Assembly: GCA_942486035.1 (NCBI GenBank)
Contig: CALNXK010000037.1
Location: forward strand, 1,094,001-1,158,000
Direction: 5' to 3'
Length of the DNA: 64,000 nucleotides
Source: Porites lobata
Lineage: Eukaryota; Cnidaria; Anthozoa; Scleractinia; Poritidae
Shown piece by piece: positions 23,368 through 33,650 of the stretch (positions are counted from its first letter, which is position 1; each line of letters starts with the position of its first letter). Position numbers and translations under genes: made by a program. The notes under the pieces were generated by a model. It did no database searches, was not told the origin of the DNA, and saw only the letters and a list, made by a program, of their open reading frames with translations.

Positions 23368-24244
23368 AGATGGTCCCTGCAATTTGTAAATACTTTCATT
23401 TCCTAGAATAAAGATGCAAATTTTAGGGCAATACTAATAAAAATATAATATAAAATATTGGCGACACTCAGTCGATAAGTCAGCTCCAGTCTCTAATTGC
23501 ACGCAAAAAAACAGGTCGATGAAGTCACACGAGCACTGATCGTCTGACTAAATATGAAAGATGACGAAATTCAAGAAGGTTAAGAATTAAAAATTCTTTT
23601 ATTAGGATTATCTCAGTTAGCAACAGGCCGTTCGTCTTTGGTCACGGAAAGTAACGTGATGGATGTCAGTAAGTATCGACAGGAGCCTATCAATCCATTT
23701 GATGGGCTCCTGGTATCGAGTATAAAAATGCAAATTTTATTGTAATTCTTTCATTTAAGTATGAGCAGCATGAATTGACCTGTGTTCATACCTTCTTTTT
23801 CACCAATTGCCCCTTTAATTCTAAGGCAATAGTAATACAAATAAACGTAACATTGGTTAAAGGCAGTCTGAATCGACTCTTGAGTCAGCTCTGATGTTCA
23901 CGTTCGGTAAAAGCTAAAGTCACTCGAGCAAATCTTGCAAACTGATTAAATCATTTCTGGTGGCATAAATTAAACAAGCTTCCTTTAGTTGATGCAAGAA
24001 AGTTCACTACCTCTTCTTTTTTTACCGTTATTATTATCATTATTATTTTCTTTTCTTTTTCTTTTTTTTGCAGACATGGCTTTAATGACCAGGGCATCAG
24101 AGCGAAAACAGAAATGACTTGAATAATTATAATTAATATTTATATCTTAAAATATAACATTAGAGAGATGCTTTTCAGTCATGACACGGTCGGCACAAAG
24201 GAAAAAATTCGAGTACTTGCAATAGGTGTATGACCTCCATGATG

Positions 24245-24305
24245 ACCCTCTGGTTAATTACTAGTCCGTTGCTCTACCGCTGAGCTACACAAGACTCGTG
24301 GAAGC
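24245..24305 (-). repeat. tRNA-like remnant, unit 1 copy
   Basis: The minus strand reads GTGTAGCTCAGCGGTAGAGC, a good D arm and A box. An anticodon-like arm with CTAGTAA follows. The anticodon stem pairs poorly and no B box (GTTCRANNC) follows, so this is a decayed tRNA or SINE head rather than a working tRNA. The sister copy is at about 28669-28730. Confidence 0.55.
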
Positions 24306-24492
24306 TAAGGCCACTAAAACTTAGTTCATGTGACAAACATAGAAGTAGAATATTAACATATGTTTCCGTGACTTCGCTTGTTTACACTAGACTGATTTTA
24401 TGTGATACATTATTTAAAGCCTCGACAAACACAACCCGATCGCGCGAACAGTATCATTGTATCATTCCATCCAAGAGTTCGCTTCGGTCACT

Positions 24493-25356
24493 ATGATTTA
24501 CCTACAGTTTCTTACAACAGTAGTTGCATTCATTGGAGTCTTCCTCAATATAAAAATGTTGCTTAACTGCTTCAAGAATCAAACCAAGACGAAACCTTTA
24601 ATAATAAGCCAGTTCGTTTATCAGGTCGCCATTCTCGCCCTGAATACCGTGGAAGTTTGGACCGATGAAGACACAGAATCTTACCGACTATTTACACATC
24701 TGATGTCAACTTTCTTGTTTACAGTACTTGCGTTCAATTGGGTAGCAATTTTATTTGAGCAAAAACTGTTGTCTTTTTATTTTCATCTGGTTATGAAAAA
24801 ACCACTGTTTTGTTCAAAGCACCGTGAAAGTGCACAATCCTTTTTTTTTTGTTAGCGTTGGTTTCATTGGTTTTGGGATTATTGAACGTTTGTGTACATA
24901 TAGCGTGGTGGATTCAAAACCAGTTCACGTTTTGGGTTACGATTTTAGCGTGGTTTCGGACCACCAAGGTTTTATCACTTTTATATGTTGATTGTAATGG
25001 CTATCCTGGTCTTTGGTCTTCATATGCTAGTGGCATTGAATTTTGTCTCAAAGGATGAAGAAAACATTGCTATCATTTCCGAGAAACCAGCTTTTCCAGT
25101 GCTGTACCGAGAGAATCAACTGCACGAGGAAGCAACCGATACAATAATAAAATCAACCCCGCAAAGCGAAGCACTTCCAGAAAAAAAAATGGCAAAGACG
25201 TTGTTTTTGGTGCAGTTTGGAATGATTATTTCTATTTTCTTTGTACTGTGGCTTCGTTCTACCGAGGAATCATACCGCAGTGTTAACTACCAGATCGTAT
25301 TCTTATCGAACTATGCTGTTGGAATTCTTTTTCCTTTGGCAGTGATCGCGGGGTAA
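24493..25356 (+). pseudogene. Seven-helix receptor, left tandem copy, two frameshifts
   Basis: It is closely similar to the intact gene at 28927-29721 over most of its length. Helices 1-3 (from the ATG at 24493) and helices 5-7 (from about 24985 to the stop at 25356) are in the same frame. Helix 4 (LALVSLVLGLLN, about 24849-24960) is in another frame. The first break lies near 24750 (TTATTTGAGC versus TTATTGAGC in the intact copy). It is followed by about 90 bp of scrambled sequence with a T-run, and the reading frame from 24493 stops at 24855. The second break is a net 7-bp insertion near 24935-24960. As it stands only a protein of three helices could be made. Confidence 0.85.
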
Positions 25357-25484
25357 AATATTGTAACACTTCAGATTTTTTTTTTATCCTGAGTAAGAGC
25401 CATCTTGGAAGATCAAGTGGCACTGATCTCATAGGGGTCTGGGAAACGGCACGAAAAAATTCCGCAGTAGAATGGAGTAAGAGC

Positions 25485-25616
25485 TACCCTGGGTACTAGA
25501 GGTTTTTCTCGCGTGCGGTGGGAATTTTCGTTGTTAGCCGAAGGCCGACACATCTTCGGCCATAGGCTTGACAGAAACCGGAAACCGCGCTAGAAAAGTC
25601 TCTGGCACCCAGGGTA
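25485..25616. mobile_element. TACCCTGGGTAC MITE, unit 1 copy
   Basis: The inverted ends are TACCCTGGGTAC and CACCCAGGGTA. The flanking 9-mers AGTAAGAGC and AATAAGAGC differ at one base, which fits a 9-bp target duplication. The unit 2 copy (29849-29979) lost a few bases at its right end. An independent copy is at 58684-58802. Confidence 0.8.
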
Positions 25617-26518
25617 AATAAGAGCCAGTCAGAAAAATGATTCACGGGAGCATCTTTTTTAAACCTCACGCCCGGCCCCTACCTCTCCCCTCCCCTTCTC
25701 CATATAAATCTCTCACTGTCACTAGGATTTGACAATAAGGGGTAAAGAATGGTAAATTCAAGCCTCCGAGGAGCAATAGCACTCGAACCAGGCAAGATTA
25801 CGAGACCGGTCACACGCGTCCGAGATTTCGAGATCGGAACAAACTGTTCCGAGACCTACGTACGTTATTCGACGAACCATTCTATATCCCTACAATTCAT
25901 ACATACCGCCGGTAGCTTGTATACAGACGTTTCCTTCCCTAGAGGCGTCTGTACACAAGTTACTGATTCATACATTAAGAGTAAAAATAAGAGAAAACGG
26001 CGTTGTATTTCAGAGCCAGTCAGTTGACATCCACGAGCTCGGATTAGAAAAATGGCGCGACCATAGATCTTGCTAGCAAAAATTTGCAACATGCTATGTT
26101 TCTCGGTGCAATTGCAAGCAAAGAAACGCTGAGTCTTTTGAATAGCTTCAATGCCGCAGTTTAGTTGAGCACCCGTGTTGAGTACGGTGAAATACTGCGA
26201 AGTTAAATTAGTACTTTGATGTAGATATTCTAGTTACATGCAGAATTAATGAAAGATATTTTTCAATAGTTATTCTAAACGTGCCCGATGTCAGTTACAT
26301 ATTTTAATATACTTGTTACAGAATGCTGTTGAGTGGTTTACTTAAAAATATATCTCACGCGCACAAGTGACTTGTATACACATGAGCCTCGAGGCGAATG
26401 TGTATATAGACTGTATATACTGACAAGTCAAATACATGACGATGGGGATGATTCCCGGTATCTTACAAGAAAGCATTAAATGACTAATTTCTTGCTGACG
26501 CAGTATTCTTTTTCAGTA

Positions 26519-26788
26519 AAATCCAACTGGTGGTCTATTATCAATGATGCGTTCTGATTGGTTGAGCTACTACTAGGCTATATGTTATAGCCCACTAGTA
26601 GCGAAAAGGGCCGGCTTTGAAAACCAAAAGAATATGGCAGCTGAATTGCATTTTGCTAGCTAAAGTTGTTTTGTCTTAATATTTTTGGCCAACTAGTTGG
26701 ATTTTACTAAAACAATTTTTCCTCTCGCCCTGATGGCCTCTGAGTCAATAGCCCATGAGGCCGTCGGCCTCATGGGTTTTTCAATCAG

Positions 26789-26818
<30 letters not shown>
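26519..26818. mobile_element. Dispersed element, family copy 2, present only in unit 1
   Basis: It is homologous to 13165-13465 (TAAAATCCAACTGGTGG start, CCAACTAGTTGGATTTTAC inside, GCTCGAGGAATAA end). A perfect 11-bp hairpin, CCCATGAGGCC/GGCCTCATGGG, lies at 26752-26776. It is absent from the matching place in unit 2, so it probably inserted after the duplication, or was lost from the other unit. Confidence 0.8.
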
Positions 26819-26819
<1 letters not shown>

Positions 26820-28926
26820 GTAGACGCACACTTTCGGAAACTTTTGGCTTTTTTTGCAGACATTTCTCAGGTAGTAGTATAACGGTAAAACCCCGGTCTG
26901 ACTTGAACTCTGAAGGGAAACGAAAAACAGTTCGAGTTAGCGGGGAATTCAAGTTATCGGGGTAAATTTCAGAGAAATTTTTGACCAAGGGAAAAGAAAT
27001 TTAGTTCGAGTTAGCGGGGAATTCGAGTTATCCGAGTTCGAGTTATGAAGGTTCTACGGTATTTGCCTTATTGTATTAAAAACTTACAGAGAATATATTT
27101 GATCTGTCATGACTAGAAGCTTGGTTACCAATGATGGTATCGACCGTTAAAAATGGCAACGACCGTTTACAAAAGAGAAATAGGCCTCGCCGACTGAGTT
27201 CCAATAAAAAGATCACAAAAGTCAAATTCCATAATAAAAAAAAAAAATTAAGACCATGAAGGCCGTCCAAGGTCTTGGTCACGGAAATTGACGTGAGAGA
27301 TGGTTAGGCTTTTGCACATTATGCTTTTTTGTACATTATGCTTTTGTGTCTTCCCGTGAAAACAAAAGAAACTAAATAAACAGGCCCTAAAATGCTCCAC
27401 CTTAATGCTCCATTTTCCCACTAAAATGCTCGGTCTCCCCAAAAAAGTCACTAAAATGCTCGGATAATGCTCATTATACAAACGGTTTTTTCTAATTAAT
27501 TTCAAAATTTACACTTACAAAAACGTGCAAGTGTTGCAAGTAACAACGACAACGTGTACAAGTTCATAAATACAGCCAAAAAAAGCAGCTGTATTAGCTT
27601 TTTTGTAAATTTTGAGTTTTAGTCTTTATTTTGCTTAAAAAAGCAGGAGCTCATGGGGCATGGGCTCCTGAAAAAAGTTAATTTCTATTTTATTTTCTCG
27701 GAAAAATCAATTTTCCGGAGAAAATGCCACTAAAATGCTCGAATAATGCTCAATGCTTTTGCCTCACTAAAATGCTCGAAAAAATGCTAGCATAATGTAC
27801 AAAAGCCTAGAGATGGTCCCTGCAATTTGTAAATACTTTTATTTCCTAGAATAAAGATGCAAATTTTAGGGCAATAGTAATGAAAATAAAATTTAAAATA
27901 TTGGTGACACTCAGTCGAATCGACTCTTAAGTCAGCTCCAGTCTCTAATTGCACGCAAAAAAAACAGTTCGATGAAGTCACTCGAGCACTGATCGTCTAT
28001 TCTAAATATGAAAGATGACGAAATTCAAATCCAATTGTTTGTGAAGGTGAAGAATTAAAACTTCTTATATTAGGATTATCTCAGTTAGCAACAGGCCGTT
28101 CGTTGTTGGTCACGGAAAGTAACGTGATCGATGTCAGTAAGTATCGAGTATAAAAATGCAAATTTTATTGTAATTCTTTCATTTAAGTATGAGCAGCGTG
28201 AATTGACCTGTGTTCATACCTTCTTTTTCACCAATTGCCCCTTTAATTCTAAGGCAATAGTAATACAAATAAACGTAACATTGGTTAAAGGCAGTCTGAA
28301 TCGACTCTTGAGTCAGCTCTGATGTTCACGTTCGGTAAAAGCTAAAGTCACTCGAGCAAATCTTGCAAACTGATTAAATCATTTCTGGTGGCATAAATTA
28401 AACAAGCTTCCTTTAGTTGATGCAAGAAAGTTCACTACCTCTTCTTTTTTTACCGTTATTATTATCATTATTATTTTCTTTTCTTTTTCTCTTTTTTGCA
28501 GACAGTGGCTTTGATGACCAGGGCGTAAGAGCGAAAACAGAAATGACTTGAATAATAATAATTAATATTTATATCTTAAAATATAACATTAGAGAGATGC
28601 TTTTCAGTGAGTGAGACAGGCGGCACAAAGTAAAAAATCCGAGTACTTAATTGCAATAGGTTTATGACCTCCATGATGACCCTCTGGTTAATTACTAGTC
28701 CGTTGCTCTACCACTGAGCTACACAAGACTTGTGGAAGCTAAGGCCACTAAAACTTAGTTCAAGTGACAAACATAGAAGTAGAATATTAACATATGTTTC
28801 CGTGACTTCGCTTGTTTCCACTAGACTGATTTTATGTGATACATTATTTAAAGCCTCGACAAACACAACCCGATCGCGCGAAAAGTATCATTGTATCATT
28901 CCATCCAAGAGTTCGCTTCGGTCACT

Positions 28927-29721
28927 ATGATTTACCTACAGTTTCTTACAACAGTAGTTGCATTCATTGGAGTCTTCCTCAATATAAAAATGTTGCTTAA
29001 CTGCTTCAAGAATCAAACCAAGACGAAACCTTTAATAATAAGCCAGTTCGTTTATCAGGTCGCCATTCTCGCCCTGAATACCGTGGAAGTTTGGACCGAT
29101 GAAGACACAGAATCTTACCGACTATTTACACATCTGATGTCAACTTTCTTGTTTACAGTACTTGCGTTCAATTGGGGAGCAATTTTATTGAGCAAGTATT
29201 TTCATCAAAATCCACTGTTGTCTTTTTTGTTAGCGTTGGTGTCATTGGTTTTGGGATTATTGAATTGTGTACTAGCGTGGTGGATTCAAAACCAGTTCAC
29301 GTTCAGTTACGATTTTACTTTCGGACCACCAAGGTTTTATCACTTTTATATGTTGATTGTAATGGCTATCCTGGTCTTTGGTCTTCATATGCTAGTGGCA
29401 TTGAATTTTGCCTCAAAGGTTGAAGAAAACATTGCTATCATTTCCGAGAAACCAGCTTTTTCAGTGCTGTACCGAGAGAATCAGCTGCACGAGAAAGCGA
29501 CCGATACAACAATAAAATCAACCCCGCAAAGCGAAGCACTTCCAGAAAAAAGATTGTCAAAGACGTTGTTTTTGGTGCAGTTTGGAATGATTATTTCTAT
29601 TTTCTTTGTACTGTGGCTTAGTTCTACCGAGGAATCGTACCGAAGTGTTAACTACCAGATCGTATTCTTATCGAACTATGCTGTTGGAATTCTTTTTCCT
29701 TTGGCAGTGATCACGGGGTAA
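28927..29721 (+). CDS. Seven-helix GPCR-like receptor, intact tandem copy
   Basis: This is a single-exon gene of 264 aa from the first in-frame ATG. Upstream in-frame codons lack an ATG. Seven hydrophobic segments are visible at roughly residues 2-24, 36-57, 66-90, 98-120, 135-158, 205-226 and 238-262. A hydrophilic loop of about 45 residues separates helices 5 and 6, as in GPCR intracellular loop 3. Helix 1 has the Asn expected in class A receptors (GVFLNIKMLL). I do not see a clear DRY or NPxxY motif, so it is either a very divergent class A receptor or another seven-helix family. The ligand is unknown. It is the intact partner of the broken copy 4.4 kb upstream. Confidence 0.75.
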   Translation: MIYLQFLTTVVAFIGVFLNIKMLLNCFKNQTKTKPLIISQFVYQVAILALNTVEVWTDEDTESYRLFTHLMSTFLFTVLAFNWGAILLSKYFHQNPLLSFLLALVSLVLGLLNCVLAWWIQNQFTFSYDFTFGPPRFYHFYMLIVMAILVFGLHMLVALNFASKVEENIAIISEKPAFSVLYRENQLHEKATDTTIKSTPQSEALPEKRLSKTLFLVQFGMIISIFFVLWLSSTEESYRSVNYQIVFLSNYAVGILFPLAVITG

Positions 29722-29848
29722 AATATTGTAACATTTCAGATTTTTTTTCATCCTGAGTAAGAGCCATCTTGGAAGATCAAGTGGCACTGATCTCATAGGG
29801 GTCTGGGAAACGGCACGAAAAAATTCCGCAGTAGAATGGAGTAAGAGC

Positions 29849-29979
29849 TACCCTGGGTACCAGAGGTTTTTCTCGCGTGCGGTGGGAATTTTCGTTGTTA
29901 GCCGAAGGCCGACACATCTTCGGCCATAGGCTTGACAGAAACCGGAAACCGCGCTAGAAAAGTCTCTGGCACCCAGGTA
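29849..29979. mobile_element. TACCCTGGGTAC MITE, unit 2 copy
   Basis: This is the same insertion as 25485-25616, duplicated with the unit. Its right end is shortened (CACCCAGGTAAGAGCC), which removes part of the target duplication. Confidence 0.75.
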
Positions 29980-30885
29980 AGAGCCAGTCAGAAAAATGAT
30001 TCACGGGAGCATCTTTTTGAAACCTCACGCCCGGCCCCAACCTCTCCCCTCCCCTTCTCCATATAAATCTCTCACTGTCACTAGGATTTGACAATAAGGG
30101 GTAAAAAATGGTAAATTCAATCCTCCGAGGAGCAATAGCACTCGAACCGGGCAAGATTACGAGACCGGTCACACGCGTGCGAGATTTCGAGATCGGAACA
30201 AACTGTTCCGAGACCTACGTACGTTTTTCGAGGAACCATTCTATATCCCTACAATGTCTACAATTCATACATACCGCCGGTAGCTTGTATACAGACGTCC
30301 CCTTCCCTACAGGCGTCTGTACACAAGTTACTGATTCATACATGAAGAGTAAAAATATGTGAAAACGGCGTTGTATTTCAGAGGCAGTCAGTTGACATCC
30401 ACGAGCTCGGATTAGAAAAATGGCGCGACTATAAGCTTTTCAGCTGTAAATAGATCTGGTTAGGAGAAAGTTGCAACATGCTATGTTTCTCGGTGCAATT
30501 GCAAGCAAAGAAACGCTGAGTCTTTTGAATAGCTTCAATGCCGCAGTTTAGTTGAGCACCCGTGTTGAGTATGGTGAAATACTGCGAAGTTAAATTAGTG
30601 CTTTGATATAGATAATCTAGTTACATGCAGAAATGTAACATATTTTTAGTTATTCTGAACACCCATGATGTCTATATACTTGTTACAGAATGCTGTTGAG
30701 TGGTTTACTTTAAAATATATCTCACGCGCACAAGTGACTTGTATACACATAAGCCTTGAGGCGAATGTTCAGGGGATAAAGACTGTGCAATAATAATGAT
30801 AATAATAAATAATGATAATAATAATAATGTTAATAATAAATACCATCAACTGACGTGAAACAACTCACTTTGACTCTTAAGATGA

Positions 30886-31015
30886 CTATCAGACAGGTTG
30901 TCGAAACGTCAGTCACTGTCAACAACAACAGTCCTATTCAGGACTACGTTCACCCGGACGGTCGAAGTCAACCTACTTTTGAAATGACTCCTGGGTTCAA
31001 ACCGTTCACAATAAA
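30886..31015 (+). mobile_element. Retroelement 3'-end-like segment
   Basis: It contains CGAAACGTCAGTCACTGTC followed by CAACAGTCCTATTCAGGAC, words I recall from a dispersed coral element. A diverged relative with ATCAGTCACTGTC and AGTCTTATTCTTGACTA lies near 46940-46990. The element class is not certain. Confidence 0.4.
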
Positions 31016-31198
31016 TACTTAATTATCCACTCCCCTCAGGAGGCTTTTCAGGGATAATGAAACAATAATTCAAATAGAACATAACAAGTTTAAGAATCTC
31101 AACTGGCAGGAGGCGAACCAGTTGGCTATTTACAAGCGTAGCCGCAGCTAGCGGTCAGGGAGGGACTTGAACTCGGGGCTTCCGGATTACAAGTCCAG

Positions 31199-31449
31199 GG
31201 CCCAGTTGTTCGACGGCCGATTAGCGCTTAACCTAGGGTTAAATTTTAACTCGGGTCTCTTTTTCTTTTCATCAAAAGTATTTTCTCGGACAATTTTCTC
31301 TATTCTTTTTAGAGTAGCCAGTCATCAAATTGTTGACAAAAAGAATTAAACTGTATTTGCTTTTTAAGCTTTCATATCAGAATTCAAATTTTGAACTAAC
31401 CCGGGCTTATCTAAGGGTTATCTTAACCCAGCTTTGGACAACTCGGCCC
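31199..31449. mobile_element. GGCCCAGTTGTTCG foldback (family A), nested
   Basis: The ends GGCCCAGTTGTTCG and CAACTCGGCCC are roughly inverted. TTAGCGCTTAACC and the internal AAGCTTTCATATCAGAATTC are shared with copies at 56769-57009 and 63622-63838. It is inserted in the anticodon arm of the SINE. Confidence 0.8.
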
Positions 31450-31451
31450 AG

Positions 31452-31681
31452 GGGCCCGTTTCTCGAAAGTCCCGGTAACTTTTCGGGCCCGAAATCAAAT
31501 ATTCAAATCGAAATAAAAAGAATAAGAGCGCGGCGCCTGGCAAGCAAACTACTCCATTTTGTTTCTTTAACTGATAGTTTTATCATGTTAGATGCAAAAC
31601 TATTGAAACCTCTATCTTTAATGGAAACCGAGACAACTTACCGGGCCCGTTAATTATGGGGACTTTCGAGAAACGGGCCCC
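31452..31681. mobile_element. GGGCCCGTTTCTCGAAAG foldback (family B), nested
   Basis: The ends are GGGCCCGTTTCTCGAAAGTC and its complement at 31662-31680. An AG dinucleotide lies on each side, directly abutting family A on the left and the SINE remainder on the right. Confidence 0.8.
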
Positions 31682-32489
31682 AGAGCTCTAACCGCTCGGC
31701 CACGCTGTGTATACTGACAAGTCAAATTCATGATGAGTGGAATAATTCCCGGAATCTTACAAGAAAGCATTAAATGTCTAATTCTTTTGCTGAGGCAGTA
31801 TTCTTTTGCAGACACATATTTTCGGAAAATTTAATAGGCTTCTATTTAGATATGAACTTATTTTAAGTTCATTCTTTACTAAGCTCTCCGGTGTTCAGAG
31901 CGCAAGTGATGGCTGTTTGTTGGGTAGAGCCATGGTGTCACATTGAGGACTACTTTGAACGGAGGATGACAGAAATGTCAGAGCGAAATGCGTCAGTAGT
32001 ACCGGTTAAACCTTAAGTGATGAAATAAGAAGGAGTTAAAATTAAAACATATTTACTCAAACCATAACTATTTCAATGGGATCGACAAAGCAAACCGACC
32101 TTAACAATCCTGTACGGTTTAGATCTTAACATTAACTTAAATTTAGCTTGCTTTGTAAGCTGACTTTGGCAGAACTTCTTTTAGCAAACACAAAACTGAC
32201 AAGTTCGTGATATATTCATTTGTTTAAAACTTAAATTAGTTCTCACTTTCCCTTCCAAACTTGAATAACAATCAGCTTTCTCTAACTCATTACAACCTGG
32301 GTTGGGCCACGCCCCTTGAGTCAGACACCTTTTGAGTTCTTTTTCCTCAGTTGGGCCCTTTTCAGCTAAATTCATATTAGAGAATCAAACAGTATTGCAA
32401 CTTTTAAAAGAAATGTGCTAAGCTTTATTAAGGATAACTAGAACATTTATATTTCTATTTGTATATATTTTTCTTATATGTTAATTAGT

Positions 32490-32675
32490 GGGGGCATCCC
32501 TAGTATGGCGCATTGGTGCTTTTGGTTGTCTCCTTCTTCACAACTTTGTTTGTTTTTGTTTTTGTTTTTGTTTTTGTTTGTTAAGTAGTGTTAGCTCATT
32601 TCATTTCATTATTTGCTTGTTATGAAGTGGAGTGAATCTGTAATAAAATAAAATAAAAAATAAAATAAAAAAATT
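32490..32675 (+). mobile_element. Possible retroposon tail
   Basis: A (GTTTTT)n stretch at about 32545-32580 and a final AATAAAATAAAATAAAA run at about 32640-32675 look like the A-rich end of a non-LTR retroposon on the + strand. No reverse-transcriptase coding sequence is visible upstream. Confidence 0.35.
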
Positions 32676-33304
32676 TCACTTACTTTTAATTTGGTTAAAG
32701 AGGCATTTATAATTTTGCAAATTTTTCCAGGAGTACCTGAATTTAACTAAATTTCGGTTTCTTTTGTTCTATTTTCTGCATATGAATGCTATTGATTTCG
32801 CTTAAACCCAATTAAATTTGATCTTTTCAGTATAAATAGATTAAGCACTCTAATCTAGCATAGAAGAAGCACAGAAGAGATTAAACCGATTTCTACCAAA
32901 ATCTGTTGGTCTACTTCTTCAAAATCTGTACCCCACAGATTTCTGGTGGTTGTAAGCGCGCCGGCAGTCGATCCCGGCTAACAACAATGCCTCTCGCAGC
33001 GGGCTATTGATTTTCGGTTGGATAACTCAGTTCTTTGCCACTCGGATCCTGGCCAACAGCTATACCGAACTGGGCTATACCTCTCGCTGCCAACAGTGCA
33101 TGCCCACAAGATCAACCAAGCCGAAGGTGACTATGTAGGTAAAGCGCCGAATTATGTGCACTTTAAGTGAGTGGAATGGTTAAGGCACAAAGCCAGCAAT
33201 TTTCAACTTAGGTAAAGACGATTCGTAAAGAAGAGAATTTTATTGTACTGGTATTTTGTGTTTGCTATTTATATTTATTTAGATGCCCATACTTAAGTTA
33301 ATTT

Positions 33305-33650
33305 TTGTTCCATTTCATCTTGCATGACTCACAGTCTCAGTGTCACTGTATCAGAGTGCATCACACTGTCATTCCTGCGCGCATGCCGAGCATGGAGAAC
33401 AATAGGCGTATCAGCCTCTTCGTCACGGAACTGTACCTCAGGAACAGGGTCTCTGATCACCATGTGTCTGCGTCCAGTCGCCCGGCTGGTCCTTCGGTTG
33501 TCACACGGGACGTTCATGATCCAGTTTCCGAGTCTGCTTATAAATGCTTCGGTTTTGCCCTGCGGCACAAGGAATTTGACGATTTCAGCTTATTTGTGTT
33601 GGCACTTAGCAGCTCGTTCCATGACTTCACAGTATAGTGCATCGCAATAA
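33305..33650 (-). pseudogene. Decayed transposon-type protein fragment
   Basis: The minus strand encodes PQGKTEAFISRLGNWIMNV and then FRDEEADTPIVLHARHA. The EEADTxIxLHAxHA word is one I know from uncharacterised proteins of coral mobile elements. A stop interrupts the frame near 33600, and there is no start or complete domain, so it is a fossil. Confidence 0.4.

Larger units (their letters stand above)
22486..24492. other. Upstream half of unit 1
   Basis: In order it holds TTCGAGTTAGCGGGG/TTCGAGTTATCGGGG repeats (about 22505-22690), a foldback rich in AATGCTC words (about 22920-23367), two mutually similar blocks starting near 22870 and 23620, a strong pyrimidine tract ending TTTTTTTGCAG at about 24074, and a minus-strand tRNA-like remnant (about 24245-24305). 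The pyrimidine tract and AG could be the acceptor of a 5' UTR exon of the receptor gene. Confidence 0.5.
25357..28926. other. 3' part of unit 1 and 5' part of unit 2
   Basis: No host exon is seen. It contains a MITE with a 9-bp target duplication (25485-25616), the dispersed element 26519-26818, the unit junction at about 26861-26862, the TTCGAGTTAGCGGGG repeats (about 26880-27050), the AATGCTC foldback (about 27306-27809), and the unit 2 tRNA-like remnant (about 28669-28730). Confidence 0.6.
31031..31711 (-). mobile_element. tRNA-Ser-like SINE split by two nested foldbacks
   Basis: The minus-strand SINE is homologous to 51328-51545. Its tail, tRNA-like 3' half and B box (GAGTTCAAGTCCC on the minus strand) lie at about 31031-31198, and its A-box half (GTGGCCGAGCGGTTAGAG) at about 31682-31711. 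Between them sit foldback A (31199-31449) and foldback B (31452-31681). Joining the outer parts restores a continuous tRNA-like head. Confidence 0.85.
22486..31812. repeat. Direct tandem duplication (two units) containing a receptor gene
   Basis: Unit 1 runs from 22486 to about 26861 and unit 2 from 26862 to about 31812. Both start with ATTTCTCAGGTAGTAGTATA, and they stay closely similar through the TTCGAGTTAGCGGGG repeats, the AATGCTC element, the receptor gene and its 3' flank. Length differences come from insertions: a roughly 300-bp element near the end of unit 1 (26519-26818) and a SINE plus two foldbacks in unit 2 (about 30780-31712). The high similarity in non-coding sequence suggests a fairly recent event. 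Confidence 0.9.

Noticed and set aside
24245..24305. Functional tRNA gene
   Set aside because: The D arm is good, but the anticodon stem does not pair and there is no B box or T arm.
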